A stretch of 6,103 nucleotides of DNA from Lachnospiraceae bacterium (GTDB taxonomy: Bacteria; Bacillota; Clostridia; Lachnospirales; Lachnospiraceae). Both the position numbers and the translations under genes were made by a program. The stretch covers positions 1 through 6,103 of the forward strand of contig JAEDCX010000090.1 in assembly GCA_016293925.1 (NCBI GenBank). The letters run 5' to 3'. Position 1 is the first letter of the stretch. The number at the start of each line of letters is the position of its first letter. The notes beneath the pieces are model-generated. The model saw only the letters and a program-made list of their open reading frames with translations. It did no database searches and was not told where the DNA came from. Of the stretch, positions 1 to 5,947 are shown in pieces.

Positions 1-89
1 TTACAAAATAAGTATACGTCATTCCATGCAAGAAGTCTTATTCTGCCGGCATAATATGCACATGAAAATCACGCTGTAATGACGACAAC
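1..89. other. Left edge segment, no supportable gene
   Basis: This AT-rich stretch precedes the first terminator. On the plus strand one frame is open from base 2 to a TAA at 77-79 (25 codons, ending HMHMKITL), and another ends with a TAA at 52-54. On the minus strand an ATG at 20-22 is open to the window edge for seven codons but has no ribosome binding site. A plus-strand gene ending at 79 would be convergent with the oxidoreductase and share the hairpin at 90-134, which is a plausible layout. However, 25 open codons is not unusual by chance and I recognise no family, so I do not call a gene. Confidence 0.3.
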
Positions 90-134
90 AAAACGGAGAG
101 GTATCTGACCAGAAGGTTTCTGCCTCTCCGTTTT
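90..134. terminator. Bidirectional intrinsic terminator
   Basis: A perfect 12-bp inverted repeat (AAAACGGAGAGG at 90-101, CCTCTCCGTTTT at 123-134) encloses a 21-nt loop. A or T runs lie at the outer ends of both arms, so the hairpin can end transcription from either side. For the minus-strand oxidoreductase gene it lies about 38 bp past the stop codon. On the plus strand the arm runs into TTTTCTATT, so it could also serve a gene entering from the left edge. Confidence 0.85.
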
Positions 135-172
135 CTATTCCGCAATTTTATCGTTTCTGATGCCACAGTTTC

Positions 173-1300
173 TCACACAACAGCGAAACAGGATGTAACT
201 GCGTGGACATTGTATTGCAACACCGTCCCCTGTGACATACATTCCCGGAACTCATCCCGGATCTGCGCGATCAATTCCCGCACCGTCGTCATTCGATCGA
301 CTCTGTCCACATTCTCTCCACAGAAGAAAAGACCATGCTCCACATCCCCTGATACAGCCGCGATCAACGCCCTGCTGATACAATAGGGGGCAAGATCCCC
401 ATGGGGGCAAGCCCGCAGACAGTCATTGCATCTGTCCGGTCCGAAATGCATGCCATTCCGGATTCCTTGGATCAGGGGTGTATTCAGTGCCCGACCCGGC
501 ATACCGACCGGGCTTGCGATGATCCGGATATCCTCCGCTTTGGCATTCAGGATAACCTGTTTATATACATCACTGGCATCACACTCTTCGGTTGCGATAA
601 ACCTGGTTCCGATCTGAACTCCGCTGGCTCCCATCCGAACCATCTGCGCCATATCCCTGCCATCGAAAATTCCTCCGCCCACGAACACCGGTATCCTGCA
701 ATTGTGCTTCGCCTCGTAGACAGCCAGTTCTGCCAGTACCTCCGGCAGGATCTCCCCGGGGGTCTGTGCAGTCTTCTGCAATACTTCTTCCCGTTTGAAG
801 CCAAGATGTCCGCCTGCTCCCGGTCCCTCGATCACGACGAAATCCGGCACGCGTCCATATTTCATATCCCACTTCTTACAGATCAGTTTCGCAGCCTTAC
901 CGCTGGATACGATGGGTGCAATTGCCACATCGATTCCCTCCACATATTCCGGCAGTTCCAGCGGAAGCCCTGCACCAGAGATAATCGCCTGCGCACCGGC
1001 TCCGACAGCTGTTCTTACCGCTTCTTCGTATCGGTTCAACGCATACATGATGTTTACAGCAACCATTCCTTTCCCATTGGCTCTCGTCAATGCCTTCCGG
1101 ATCTCCTGCTCCAGTGCACGGCGATTCGCTTCCCGGGGATTCTGTGGGAAATCCGGCTCACGATATCCGGCATTCACCGAACTGATCACTCCCATTGCAC
1201 CGCTTTCTGCCACAGCCCCTGCCAGGTTGCCAAGAGACACCCCGATGCCCATGCCTCCCTGTATAATCGGAACGGATAACTCTCTGTTTCGTATTCTCAC
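173..1300 (-). CDS. Nitronate monooxygenase family FMN-dependent oxidoreductase
   Basis: This is a 375-residue TIM-barrel flavoprotein of the nitronate monooxygenase (2-nitropropane dioxygenase)/FabK superfamily, expected in the cytosol. Family members oxidise alkyl nitronates or, in FabK, reduce enoyl-ACP; the true substrate here is unknown. Visible motifs are VPIIQGGMGIG near residues 11-20, EGPGAGGHLG with the conserved His at about 165, the phosphate-binding VGGGIFDG (207-214) and GVQIGTRF (227-234), both typical of FMN binding. A tail then carries Cys 291, 294, 298, 307 and 327 (CNDCLRACPHG and following), a cysteine-rich extension I associate with clostridial members. I chose the GTG at 1298-1300 because AGGAGG at 1306-1311 sits 5 nt upstream of it. 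The longer TTG start at 1321 would place that site inside the gene. The gene is monocistronic, has its own promoter (1395-1423) and is divergent from the DUF1836 regulator. The family call is secure; FabK function is unlikely because no fab genes are nearby. Confidence 0.93.
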   Translation of the reverse strand: MRIRNRELSVPIIQGGMGIGVSLGNLAGAVAESGAMGVISSVNAGYREPDFPQNPREANRRALEQEIRKALTRANGKGMVAVNIMYALNRYEEAVRTAVGAGAQAIISGAGLPLELPEYVEGIDVAIAPIVSSGKAAKLICKKWDMKYGRVPDFVVIEGPGAGGHLGFKREEVLQKTAQTPGEILPEVLAELAVYEAKHNCRIPVFVGGGIFDGRDMAQMVRMGASGVQIGTRFIATEECDASDVYKQVILNAKAEDIRIIASPVGMPGRALNTPLIQGIRNGMHFGPDRCNDCLRACPHGDLAPYCISRALIAAVSGDVEHGLFFCGENVDRVDRMTTVRELIAQIRDEFRECMSQGTVLQYNVHAVTSCFAVV

Positions 1301-1388
1301 AATATCCTCCTGCCACCGCAAACATAATCTCGGTTATCTTTATATGTTGTTTTGATTATTTCATCTTCGGTTTTTGAATAACCGCTCA
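1301..1388 (-). other. 5' untranslated leader of the oxidoreductase gene
   Basis: The predicted transcript begins near 1388, giving a leader of about 88 nt before the GTG. It contains CGGTTAT (minus strand, 1384-1378). This can pair with AACCG just downstream (1372-1368, 7-nt loop) or with ATAACCG further on (1337-1331, 40-nt gap). The two pairings exclude each other. The stems are short and I recognise no riboswitch or T-box class. Confidence 0.35.
1306..1311 (-). promoter_or_regulatory. Ribosome binding site that fixes the oxidoreductase start
   Basis: On the minus strand this reads AGGAGG, followed by 5 nt and then GTG at 1300-1298. It is a full consensus Shine-Dalgarno at good spacing, so it decides in favour of the GTG over the upstream in-frame TTG at 1321. 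Confidence 0.85.
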
Positions 1389-1394
1389 TACGTT

Positions 1395-1423
1395 ATATTA
1401 CTCCGCATGACGTGAACTGTCAA
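1395..1423 (-). promoter_or_regulatory. Sigma-A promoter for the oxidoreductase gene
   Basis: On the minus strand the -35 box is a perfect TTGACA (1423-1418). It is followed by a 17-bp spacer and TAATAT as the -10 box (1400-1395), with predicted initiation near 1388. It is the best consensus promoter in the window and suggests strong basal expression unless repressed. Confidence 0.85.
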
Positions 1424-1431
1424 GTGTTTGC

Positions 1432-1444
1432 CGGAACAGTTCCG
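1432..1444. promoter_or_regulatory. Perfect 13-bp palindrome, candidate operator
   Basis: CGGAAC and GTTCCG flank a single central A. The palindrome lies 8 bp upstream of the oxidoreductase -35 box, between the two divergent promoters. Position and perfect symmetry suggest a binding site for a dimeric regulator. No binding protein can be assigned from sequence alone. Confidence 0.45.
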
Positions 1445-1448
1445 CAAC

Positions 1449-1470
1449 TTCCTCAAGCTCCCTTAAGGAA
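1449..1470. promoter_or_regulatory. MerR-like dyad, candidate operator
   Basis: Two 9-bp arms, TTCCTCAAG (1449-1457) and CTTAAGGAA (1462-1470), are separated by 4 bp and complement each other at 8 of 9 positions (mismatch 1454/1465). The CTCAAG...CTTGAG style of dyad resembles operators of MerR-family regulators. The site ends 5 bp upstream of the -35 box of the DUF1836 gene, whose product has a MerR-like helix-turn-helix, so autoregulation is an attractive inference. Unlike classical MerR sites, it does not lie between a -35 and a -10 box. Confidence 0.5.
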
Positions 1471-1475
1471 AACAT

Positions 1476-1504
1476 TTGCAGGAATGCAGGAAATCATGTA
1501 TCCT
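1476..1504 (+). promoter_or_regulatory. Promoter for the DUF1836 gene
   Basis: TTGCAG (1476-1481), a 17-bp spacer and TATCCT (1499-1504) form a moderate sigma-A-type promoter, with predicted initiation near 1511. It is weaker than the divergent oxidoreductase promoter, as expected for a regulator gene. Confidence 0.65.
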
Positions 1505-1581
1505 AGTATGGGAACAGGACGACCAACAGTCCTTTATCCAAAGAAACAGGACATATGAACATACGATTGGCGAGGACAGAT

Positions 1582-2058
1582 ATGGAAATCACAGAATTCA
1601 GATTACCAAGATATCATGAGATCCCCAATGTGGGATTATATTTGGAACAGACGGTAAAATACATCAATCAATGCATTGAGCCCCTGCATGTAAGCATTAC
1701 AGACTCCATGCTCAGCAATTATGTGAAGCATGGTCTGGTGGATCGCCCGGTCAAAAAACAATACAGCGCGGACCAGATTGCTCATCTTCTGTTCATCGCT
1801 ATTGTCAAACAGACCTTATCCATGCAGAACATTGAGGATTTGTTTCAATTACAGGAACAGACATATTCTCCCGACATTGCCTACGACTATTTCTGTACGG
1901 AACTGGAGAATGGCATCCGGCACATCTTTTCCTGCACGCAGCCGCCTCATCCCGACGACATGCCACATGCCAAAAAAATATTGTACAGCGTCATAGCTGC
2001 CATCTCCCATACCATCTATCTGAGATATTGTTTTGAACAATTAAAAAGCACAGACTAG
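1582..2058 (+). CDS. DUF1836 family protein, MerR-like putative transcription regulator
   Basis: This 158-residue cytosolic protein matches my recollection of DUF1836. It opens with FRLPRYHEIPNVGLYLEQTV, then has a MerR-like helix-turn-helix region at about residues 38-90: TDSMLSNYVKHGLVDRPVKKQY, broken here as TDSMLSNYVKHGLV then DRPVKKQY, followed by a helix around DQIAHLLFIAIVKQ and a segment like the MerR 'sl.eI..l' (SMQNIEDLF). The C-terminal half is helical, without a recognisable ligand site. As I recall, Bacillus subtilis YkrK, a repressor of htpX, belongs to this family, so DNA binding is the likely role. I prefer the ATG at 1582, preceded by GAGG at 6 nt and matching where the family begins. 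The ATG at 1555 would add nine residues (MNIRLARTD). The gene has its own promoter, diverges from the oxidoreductase gene and may control both. Its last four sense codons lie in a terminator arm. Confidence 0.85.
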   Translation: MEITEFRLPRYHEIPNVGLYLEQTVKYINQCIEPLHVSITDSMLSNYVKHGLVDRPVKKQYSADQIAHLLFIAIVKQTLSMQNIEDLFQLQEQTYSPDIAYDYFCTELENGIRHIFSCTQPPHPDDMPHAKKILYSVIAAISHTIYLRYCFEQLKSTD

Positions 2059-2080
2059 TTCCTGCTAATCTGTGCTTTTT
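2043..2080. terminator. Bidirectional intrinsic terminator between convergent genes
   Basis: A perfect 12-bp stem (AAAAAGCACAGA at 2043-2054, TCTGTGCTTTTT at 2069-2080) has a 14-nt loop, with T5 on the plus strand and T5 on the minus strand. It ends the DUF1836 gene, whose stop codon (2056-2058) lies in the loop. It also ends the ABC exporter operon, 25 bp past that operon's last stop codon. Confidence 0.92.
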
Positions 2081-2105
2081 ACTGTTTCTACGCACTATAT
2101 CCAAC

Positions 2106-3929
2106 CTAGTTCTTCGTCAGCATCTCCGGTCGATACTTGCCTGCCTGAGCATTCCACATCGCGGCATAGATTCCCTGCTTTATGAGCAATTCCCCATGTG
2201 TTCCCTCTTCCACGATCCTTCCTGCCTGCATCACATAGATTCTGTCTGCATTTCTCGTGGTGGACAGACGATGTGAGATATAGATTACACTTCTGTCAGC
2301 TGCCATATGATCCATGGTACAGTTCAATTCATATTCCGCAATCGGATCCAATGCGGAAGATGGTTCATCCAACAACATCAGCCCAGCCTCCCGATAAAAC
2401 GTTCTTGCCACCGCCAGCTTCTGTTCTTCCCCGCCGGACAACTCCGTTCCGTCATCATCGAATTCCTTCGTAATCTGTGTGTCCGCCCCATTCGGCAGCC
2501 ACTCCAGCTTCCCTGCAAATCCGCTTGCGCGAAGTGCATCCATCAACCGATCGTCCCGGGGGACCCCTTCATCCATTGCCACATTCTTCTCTAAAGTCGT
2601 TGCATAGATCTGGAAATCCTGGAATACAACTCCGATGTAATTCCGATATTCTTTCAGGTCAAATTCTCTGATGTCAATACCGTTCAGATAGATTCCGCCC
2701 TCCAACGGGTCGTACAATCGCAGGATCAGCTTGATCAGGGTACTCTTGCCTGCACCGTTATATCCCACCAGCGCCACTCTTTCGCCGGGATTCAACTGAA
2801 TATTCACATTCTCCAAAATCAGATGGTTCCTGTCATATCCAAATGACAGATTGCGGCATTGAAGAGTCGCAGGCCCCTCCGGCAGTTTTTGTTTCCCTTC
2901 ATTTGCCAGAGTACTCTCACAGTCCAGAAACGTACGAATCCGTTCCATATACAGGCTCGTCTCCACCGCAAAGGGACCCAGATCCGTAAGCATACTGAAA
3001 CCACGGCGCAATCCCGCCGCCGAATTATACAGAACAACCACCTGACTGTAGGAGATCACCCGATATACCGCTGCACGGATAATCAGATAGAGGACGTATA
3101 CAATGTCCAGCAGGAAATCCGATGTCAGGTATTTCGCCGTGAATTTCAGCAAGAACCTTTTCAGTGCAACCCCCTTCTGCAGATCATACAGTTCATTCTG
3201 AACCTCATCAAACTTTCGGTGATAGTCCTTTACCACTGCTTTATTCAGCCGCAGCTCCTTGGCGTAGTCCTTCAGATAGAACACTCGGCGGATATAATCT
3301 CTCTTGTGTACAATCGGTATCTCCTTCAAACGCAGTTTATACCGGAGTTTGTTCTCCAGATTCGAGAAAATCGTCCGAAGTACAAAAGATGCCAATACAA
3401 ACAGGACAGACACCACATCCTGGGTCACGAAGAATACACCGTAACAGATCAGCACGGTAGCGCTTCCGAAAATCATTCTGACGAGCTGTTCCGCACGTTC
3501 CACTGCCTTGTCAGCCTCTGAAATGACCATACAATAATCATTATAAAACTTCGGATTATCATAGTTCGCAATGTCCACATCTTTCGCTTTTTCGTACAGT
3601 TTATTTTTCAGACTCTGTTGCGCGATCGGGAGATATTTCAATTTCACCTTCTGCTCGTAGTTATTACTGATGAATGCCGCCGCGAAATCCAACACCAGAA
3701 AAAGAGCAACCACCTCTACTACGATCCATATGGACCTATGATGCTCGATGGCATCCAGCACCATAAAAACACATATCGTCTGTTCCAGGAAATTAATCAG
3801 ATTATGCCTGATTGCCTCAATCATAATACTGATTCCCAGCACCGGCGCAGGGCCGAACAACACCCGCAGTGCATACAGGTTATTCGACCAGATCCTTCCT
3901 GCCCTCGCATGTTTCTTATCTGCACTCAT
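2106..3929 (-). CDS. ABC exporter half-transporter, distal gene of the pair
   Basis: This 607-residue protein fuses a membrane domain to an ATPase. It should pair with the upstream gene product to export an unidentified substrate across the cytoplasmic membrane. About six membrane segments are seen, near residues 28-58, 66-89, 151-168, 171-188, 270-291 and 292-315. The ATPase domain has an A-loop Tyr365, Walker A GYNGAGKST (389-397), Q-loop Gln437, signature LSGGE (497-501), Walker B LMLLDEP with Glu522, D-loop SALD and switch His553. All catalytic residues are present. No N-terminal peptidase domain is present, so it is not a leader-cleaving bacteriocin exporter. The ATG overlaps the upstream TGA (ATGA) and is preceded by AGGAGGT at 6 nt, which points to translational coupling. 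The pair resembles Firmicute drug or peptide exporters, but nothing here reveals the cargo. Confidence 0.94.
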   Translation of the reverse strand: MSADKKHARAGRIWSNNLYALRVLFGPAPVLGISIMIEAIRHNLINFLEQTICVFMVLDAIEHHRSIWIVVEVVALFLVLDFAAAFISNNYEQKVKLKYLPIAQQSLKNKLYEKAKDVDIANYDNPKFYNDYCMVISEADKAVERAEQLVRMIFGSATVLICYGVFFVTQDVVSVLFVLASFVLRTIFSNLENKLRYKLRLKEIPIVHKRDYIRRVFYLKDYAKELRLNKAVVKDYHRKFDEVQNELYDLQKGVALKRFLLKFTAKYLTSDFLLDIVYVLYLIIRAAVYRVISYSQVVVLYNSAAGLRRGFSMLTDLGPFAVETSLYMERIRTFLDCESTLANEGKQKLPEGPATLQCRNLSFGYDRNHLILENVNIQLNPGERVALVGYNGAGKSTLIKLILRLYDPLEGGIYLNGIDIREFDLKEYRNYIGVVFQDFQIYATTLEKNVAMDEGVPRDDRLMDALRASGFAGKLEWLPNGADTQITKEFDDDGTELSGGEEQKLAVARTFYREAGLMLLDEPSSALDPIAEYELNCTMDHMAADRSVIYISHRLSTTRNADRIYVMQAGRIVEEGTHGELLIKQGIYAAMWNAQAGKYRPEMLTKN

Positions 3930-5743
3930 CCGGCCACCTCCTCATCCAGAGCAAAGTAATTCCGCTCCTGAACTTTATACATGGCAGCATAAGTACCCTC
4001 TGCTCTCATCAGTTCTTCATGCGTTCCCTGTTCGATAATATGTCCTTCTTCCAACATCAATACATAATCGGCTTCACGAACACTGGATAATCTGTGCGAA
4101 ATAAAAATACCGGTTTTCCCCTCCACCGAGTGGATGATACTGTTAAACAACTCATTTTCCGAAATCGGATCCAGTGCACTGGACGGTTCGTCGAAGAGAG
4201 CAACTCTTGTCTCATCCATAAATACCCTGGAGCATACTATTTTCTGGAATTCTCCGCCTGACAAAACTGCCCCATCGTCCGTGAATTCTCTGGTCAGCAT
4301 CGTATGTATTCCGTTGGGCAACGATGCAATCTTCTCATAGATTCCCGCTTTACGAAGGGCCTGTATCACTTCCTCATCGGTTCCTTCCCGCCCCATCAGA
4401 ACATTCTCTTTCACCGTTCCTGCGAAAATCTGATAGTCCTGAAACGCACACAAAAACAGTTTACGATACTCCTGAAGATGATACTCACGAATATCGACAC
4501 CATTCACGAGAATGCAGCCTTCCGTCGGATCATACAGGCGCAGCAATAATTTGATTATGGTGGACTTACCTGCACCATTATGGCCCACCAGCGCAACCTT
4601 CTCCCCTTCCCGGATCGTAAATGACATATGGTCTATAATCATGTGCTTGTGATCATATGTAAAGCTTACATCCCGAAACTCTATACTGTGAACAACCGGT
4701 TCCGGCATCCTGCCATCCTGATTCTCCGGAATCTTCTCTTCATACTCCAGAAAAGAGCGCAATTCCGCTACCACCAGACCATTTTCGGAACAACTGTTAT
4801 ATGCCCGGATCACTCTGACCCACACCCAGGATGCCGTGACCATAACAGTGGTCAGAACCGCCATCTGGGAAAATGAAATCGGCTTCCCCGCAGCCACCAA
4901 TGCCCGGTATGCACCATACAGCAGAATACCCTCGAAGATAATCACATAGGAGAAGATATATTGCAATATTCCGTAAAACATGGCTTTTCCATAATATTTC
5001 CTGTACACATTGGATTTTGCCTTGGTAGCATCATCGAAAATCCTCCGAATGACATTGAAAATATGATAGAGACGCATCTCCTTCGCGTATTTACCCAGAT
5101 ACATCACACGATTCACATAACTAATCCTGCGATCATAAGGTACTCCGTCCCGATATCTCCTATAATTGATTGCATTCATCTTCGGTGCGAAGATGAAATT
5201 CCCGGCCAACGGTGCAATCAGGAACAGAATGGTCCACGGATCAATCTCAATCATGGCAAGGCACGCCAGAACACCGCCTACCGTTCCTCCGATGATCTCA
5301 GCCACATAATCCACATTGGCCCCCAATTTGTCTCCGATTCCATCCAATGCAATCGAGAATTGATTATAGAATTCAGGGTTCTCGAAGCATCCCAATTCCA
5401 CATTCTCTGCCTTTTCGTAGATTCTGCGGTACATCCGGCCATAGATCTTCGTATCCGCAAGCGGGAAAATCACTGTGTCGCACAGGTGCACAAAACCATT
5501 CAGCAACAGGCTCACACCACCGATGATCCCTATATTCATCAGAATCTCTTCCAGCGGGCTCTGATTCTGGATCGTTTCAATGACGAAACGCACGAAGTAA
5601 GCCGTATAGAATACCCACAGGAAATAGTCTGTGATCTGCCGCAATATGGCGCAGATGACCCTCGATTTGGAAAAAGAATATGCCGTCCTGATACCGTACC
5701 AGTTATTCTTCCAGATCTCCTTTGTTGACCTTTCTTTCTTCAC
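3926..5743 (-). CDS. ABC exporter half-transporter, proximal gene of the pair
   Basis: With a GTG start at 5743 this is a 605-residue membrane-ATPase fusion, nearly the length of its 607-residue partner. Membrane segments lie near residues 29-56, 67-93, 144-166, 168-186, 252-282 and 291-312. The ATPase domain has A-loop Tyr363, Walker A GHNGAGKST (387-395), Q-loop Gln435, signature LSGGE (494-498), Walker B VALFDEP with Glu519, SALD and switch His550. Neither this subunit nor its partner has a degenerate catalytic site, unlike many heterodimeric exporters. An in-frame ATG at 5815 would add 24 very basic residues (MDMKMEKGAIRQG...). It coincides with the predicted transcription start (about 5814) and has no ribosome binding site, so I prefer the GTG, which has AAGGA (5757-5753) 9 nt upstream. 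The cargo is unknown. Confidence 0.93.
   Translation of the reverse strand: MKKERSTKEIWKNNWYGIRTAYSFSKSRVICAILRQITDYFLWVFYTAYFVRFVIETIQNQSPLEEILMNIGIIGGVSLLLNGFVHLCDTVIFPLADTKIYGRMYRRIYEKAENVELGCFENPEFYNQFSIALDGIGDKLGANVDYVAEIIGGTVGGVLACLAMIEIDPWTILFLIAPLAGNFIFAPKMNAINYRRYRDGVPYDRRISYVNRVMYLGKYAKEMRLYHIFNVIRRIFDDATKAKSNVYRKYYGKAMFYGILQYIFSYVIIFEGILLYGAYRALVAAGKPISFSQMAVLTTVMVTASWVWVRVIRAYNSCSENGLVVAELRSFLEYEEKIPENQDGRMPEPVVHSIEFRDVSFTYDHKHMIIDHMSFTIREGEKVALVGHNGAGKSTIIKLLLRLYDPTEGCILVNGVDIREYHLQEYRKLFLCAFQDYQIFAGTVKENVLMGREGTDEEVIQALRKAGIYEKIASLPNGIHTMLTREFTDDGAVLSGGEFQKIVCSRVFMDETRVALFDEPSSALDPISENELFNSIIHSVEGKTGIFISHRLSSVREADYVLMLEEGHIIEQGTHEELMRAEGTYAAMYKVQERNYFALDEEVAG
3936..3942 (-). promoter_or_regulatory. 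Ribosome binding site of the distal ABC gene
   Basis: On the minus strand AGGAGGT lies 6 nt before the ATG at 3929 and inside the end of the upstream gene. With the ATGA overlap it supports coupled translation of the two subunits in similar amounts. Confidence 0.8.
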
Positions 5744-5752
5744 AATCTCTTT

Positions 5753-5757
5753 TCCTT
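5753..5757 (-). promoter_or_regulatory. Weak ribosome binding site for the proximal ABC gene
   Basis: On the minus strand AAGGA lies 9 nt before the GTG at 5743, within a purine-rich leader. It is weaker than the other sites in the window but is the only one suited to an in-frame start downstream of the predicted transcription start. Confidence 0.45.
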
Positions 5758-5820
5758 TCCTTTTGCTTGTGTATGATCCTTGACGGATTGCTCCTTTCTC
5801 CATTTTCATATCCATGCATG

Positions 5821-5849
5821 ATTATAATACAGAACTGCTTTACGAGCAA
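5821..5849 (-). promoter_or_regulatory. Promoter of the ABC exporter operon
   Basis: On the minus strand TTGCTC (5849-5844), a 17-bp spacer and a perfect TATAAT (5826-5821) form a sigma-A-type promoter. Initiation is predicted near 5814, giving a leader of about 70 nt to the GTG at 5743. It lies between the terminator of the right-hand gene and the operon, so the ABC pair is an independent transcription unit. Confidence 0.75.
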
Positions 5850-5887
5850 CCGCCCACAGACTAACCCCGTGAAACTGCATCCCATAA

Positions 5888-5923
5888 AAAAGCTTTCAGG
5901 AATCAACTTCCCTGAAAGCTTTT
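5888..5923 (-). terminator. Intrinsic terminator of the right-edge gene
   Basis: A perfect 13-bp stem (arms at 5888-5900 and 5911-5923, AAAAGCTTTCAGG and its complement) has a 10-nt loop. On the minus strand the distal arm ends in six Ts. It lies 24 bp past the stop codon of the partial gene at 5948. The plus-strand side has only four Ts and no gene needs it, so minus-strand use is favoured. Confidence 0.88.
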
Positions 5924-5947
5924 CCTATCTAACGCTTCCATTGTCAC

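Noticed and set aside
1..79. Possible C-terminus of a plus-strand gene ending at 79
   Set aside because: Only 25 open codons, no recognisable sequence and a second frame similarly open; the shared terminator position is suggestive but not enough.
401..1279. Long plus-strand open frame (292 codons) opposite the oxidoreductase gene
   Set aside because: It is antisense to a clear FMN-enzyme gene, has no ribosome binding site or recognisable motif, and its composition (many Cys, His, Ser) is typical of an antisense shadow.
173..1300. Enoyl-ACP reductase FabK
   Set aside because: The superfamily motifs are shared, but the cysteine-rich tail is not a FabK trait and no fatty-acid synthesis genes are adjacent.
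1301..1321. TTG start at 1321 for the oxidoreductase gene
   Set aside because: The AGGAGG at 1306-1311 would fall inside the gene, and it is ideally spaced for the GTG at 1300.
2859..3521. Plus-strand open frame (220 codons) opposite the distal ABC gene
   Set aside because: It is a shadow of the membrane-domain region with no start signal or family resemblance.
4961..5728. Plus-strand open frame (255 codons) opposite the proximal ABC gene
   Set aside because: It is antisense to an unmistakable ABC transporter and rich in Ile and His, as expected for the complement of hydrophobic segments; it has no promoter or ribosome binding site.
2106..5743. Bacteriocin exporter with peptidase domain, or a toxin/immunity cassette
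   Set aside because: Neither subunit has an N-terminal C39 peptidase domain, and no precursor with a double-glycine leader is visible nearby.
5703..5906. 67-codon minus-strand frame overlapping the ABC operon promoter
   Set aside because: It spans the -35 and -10 boxes of the ABC promoter, overlaps the ABC start in another frame and has no ribosome binding site.
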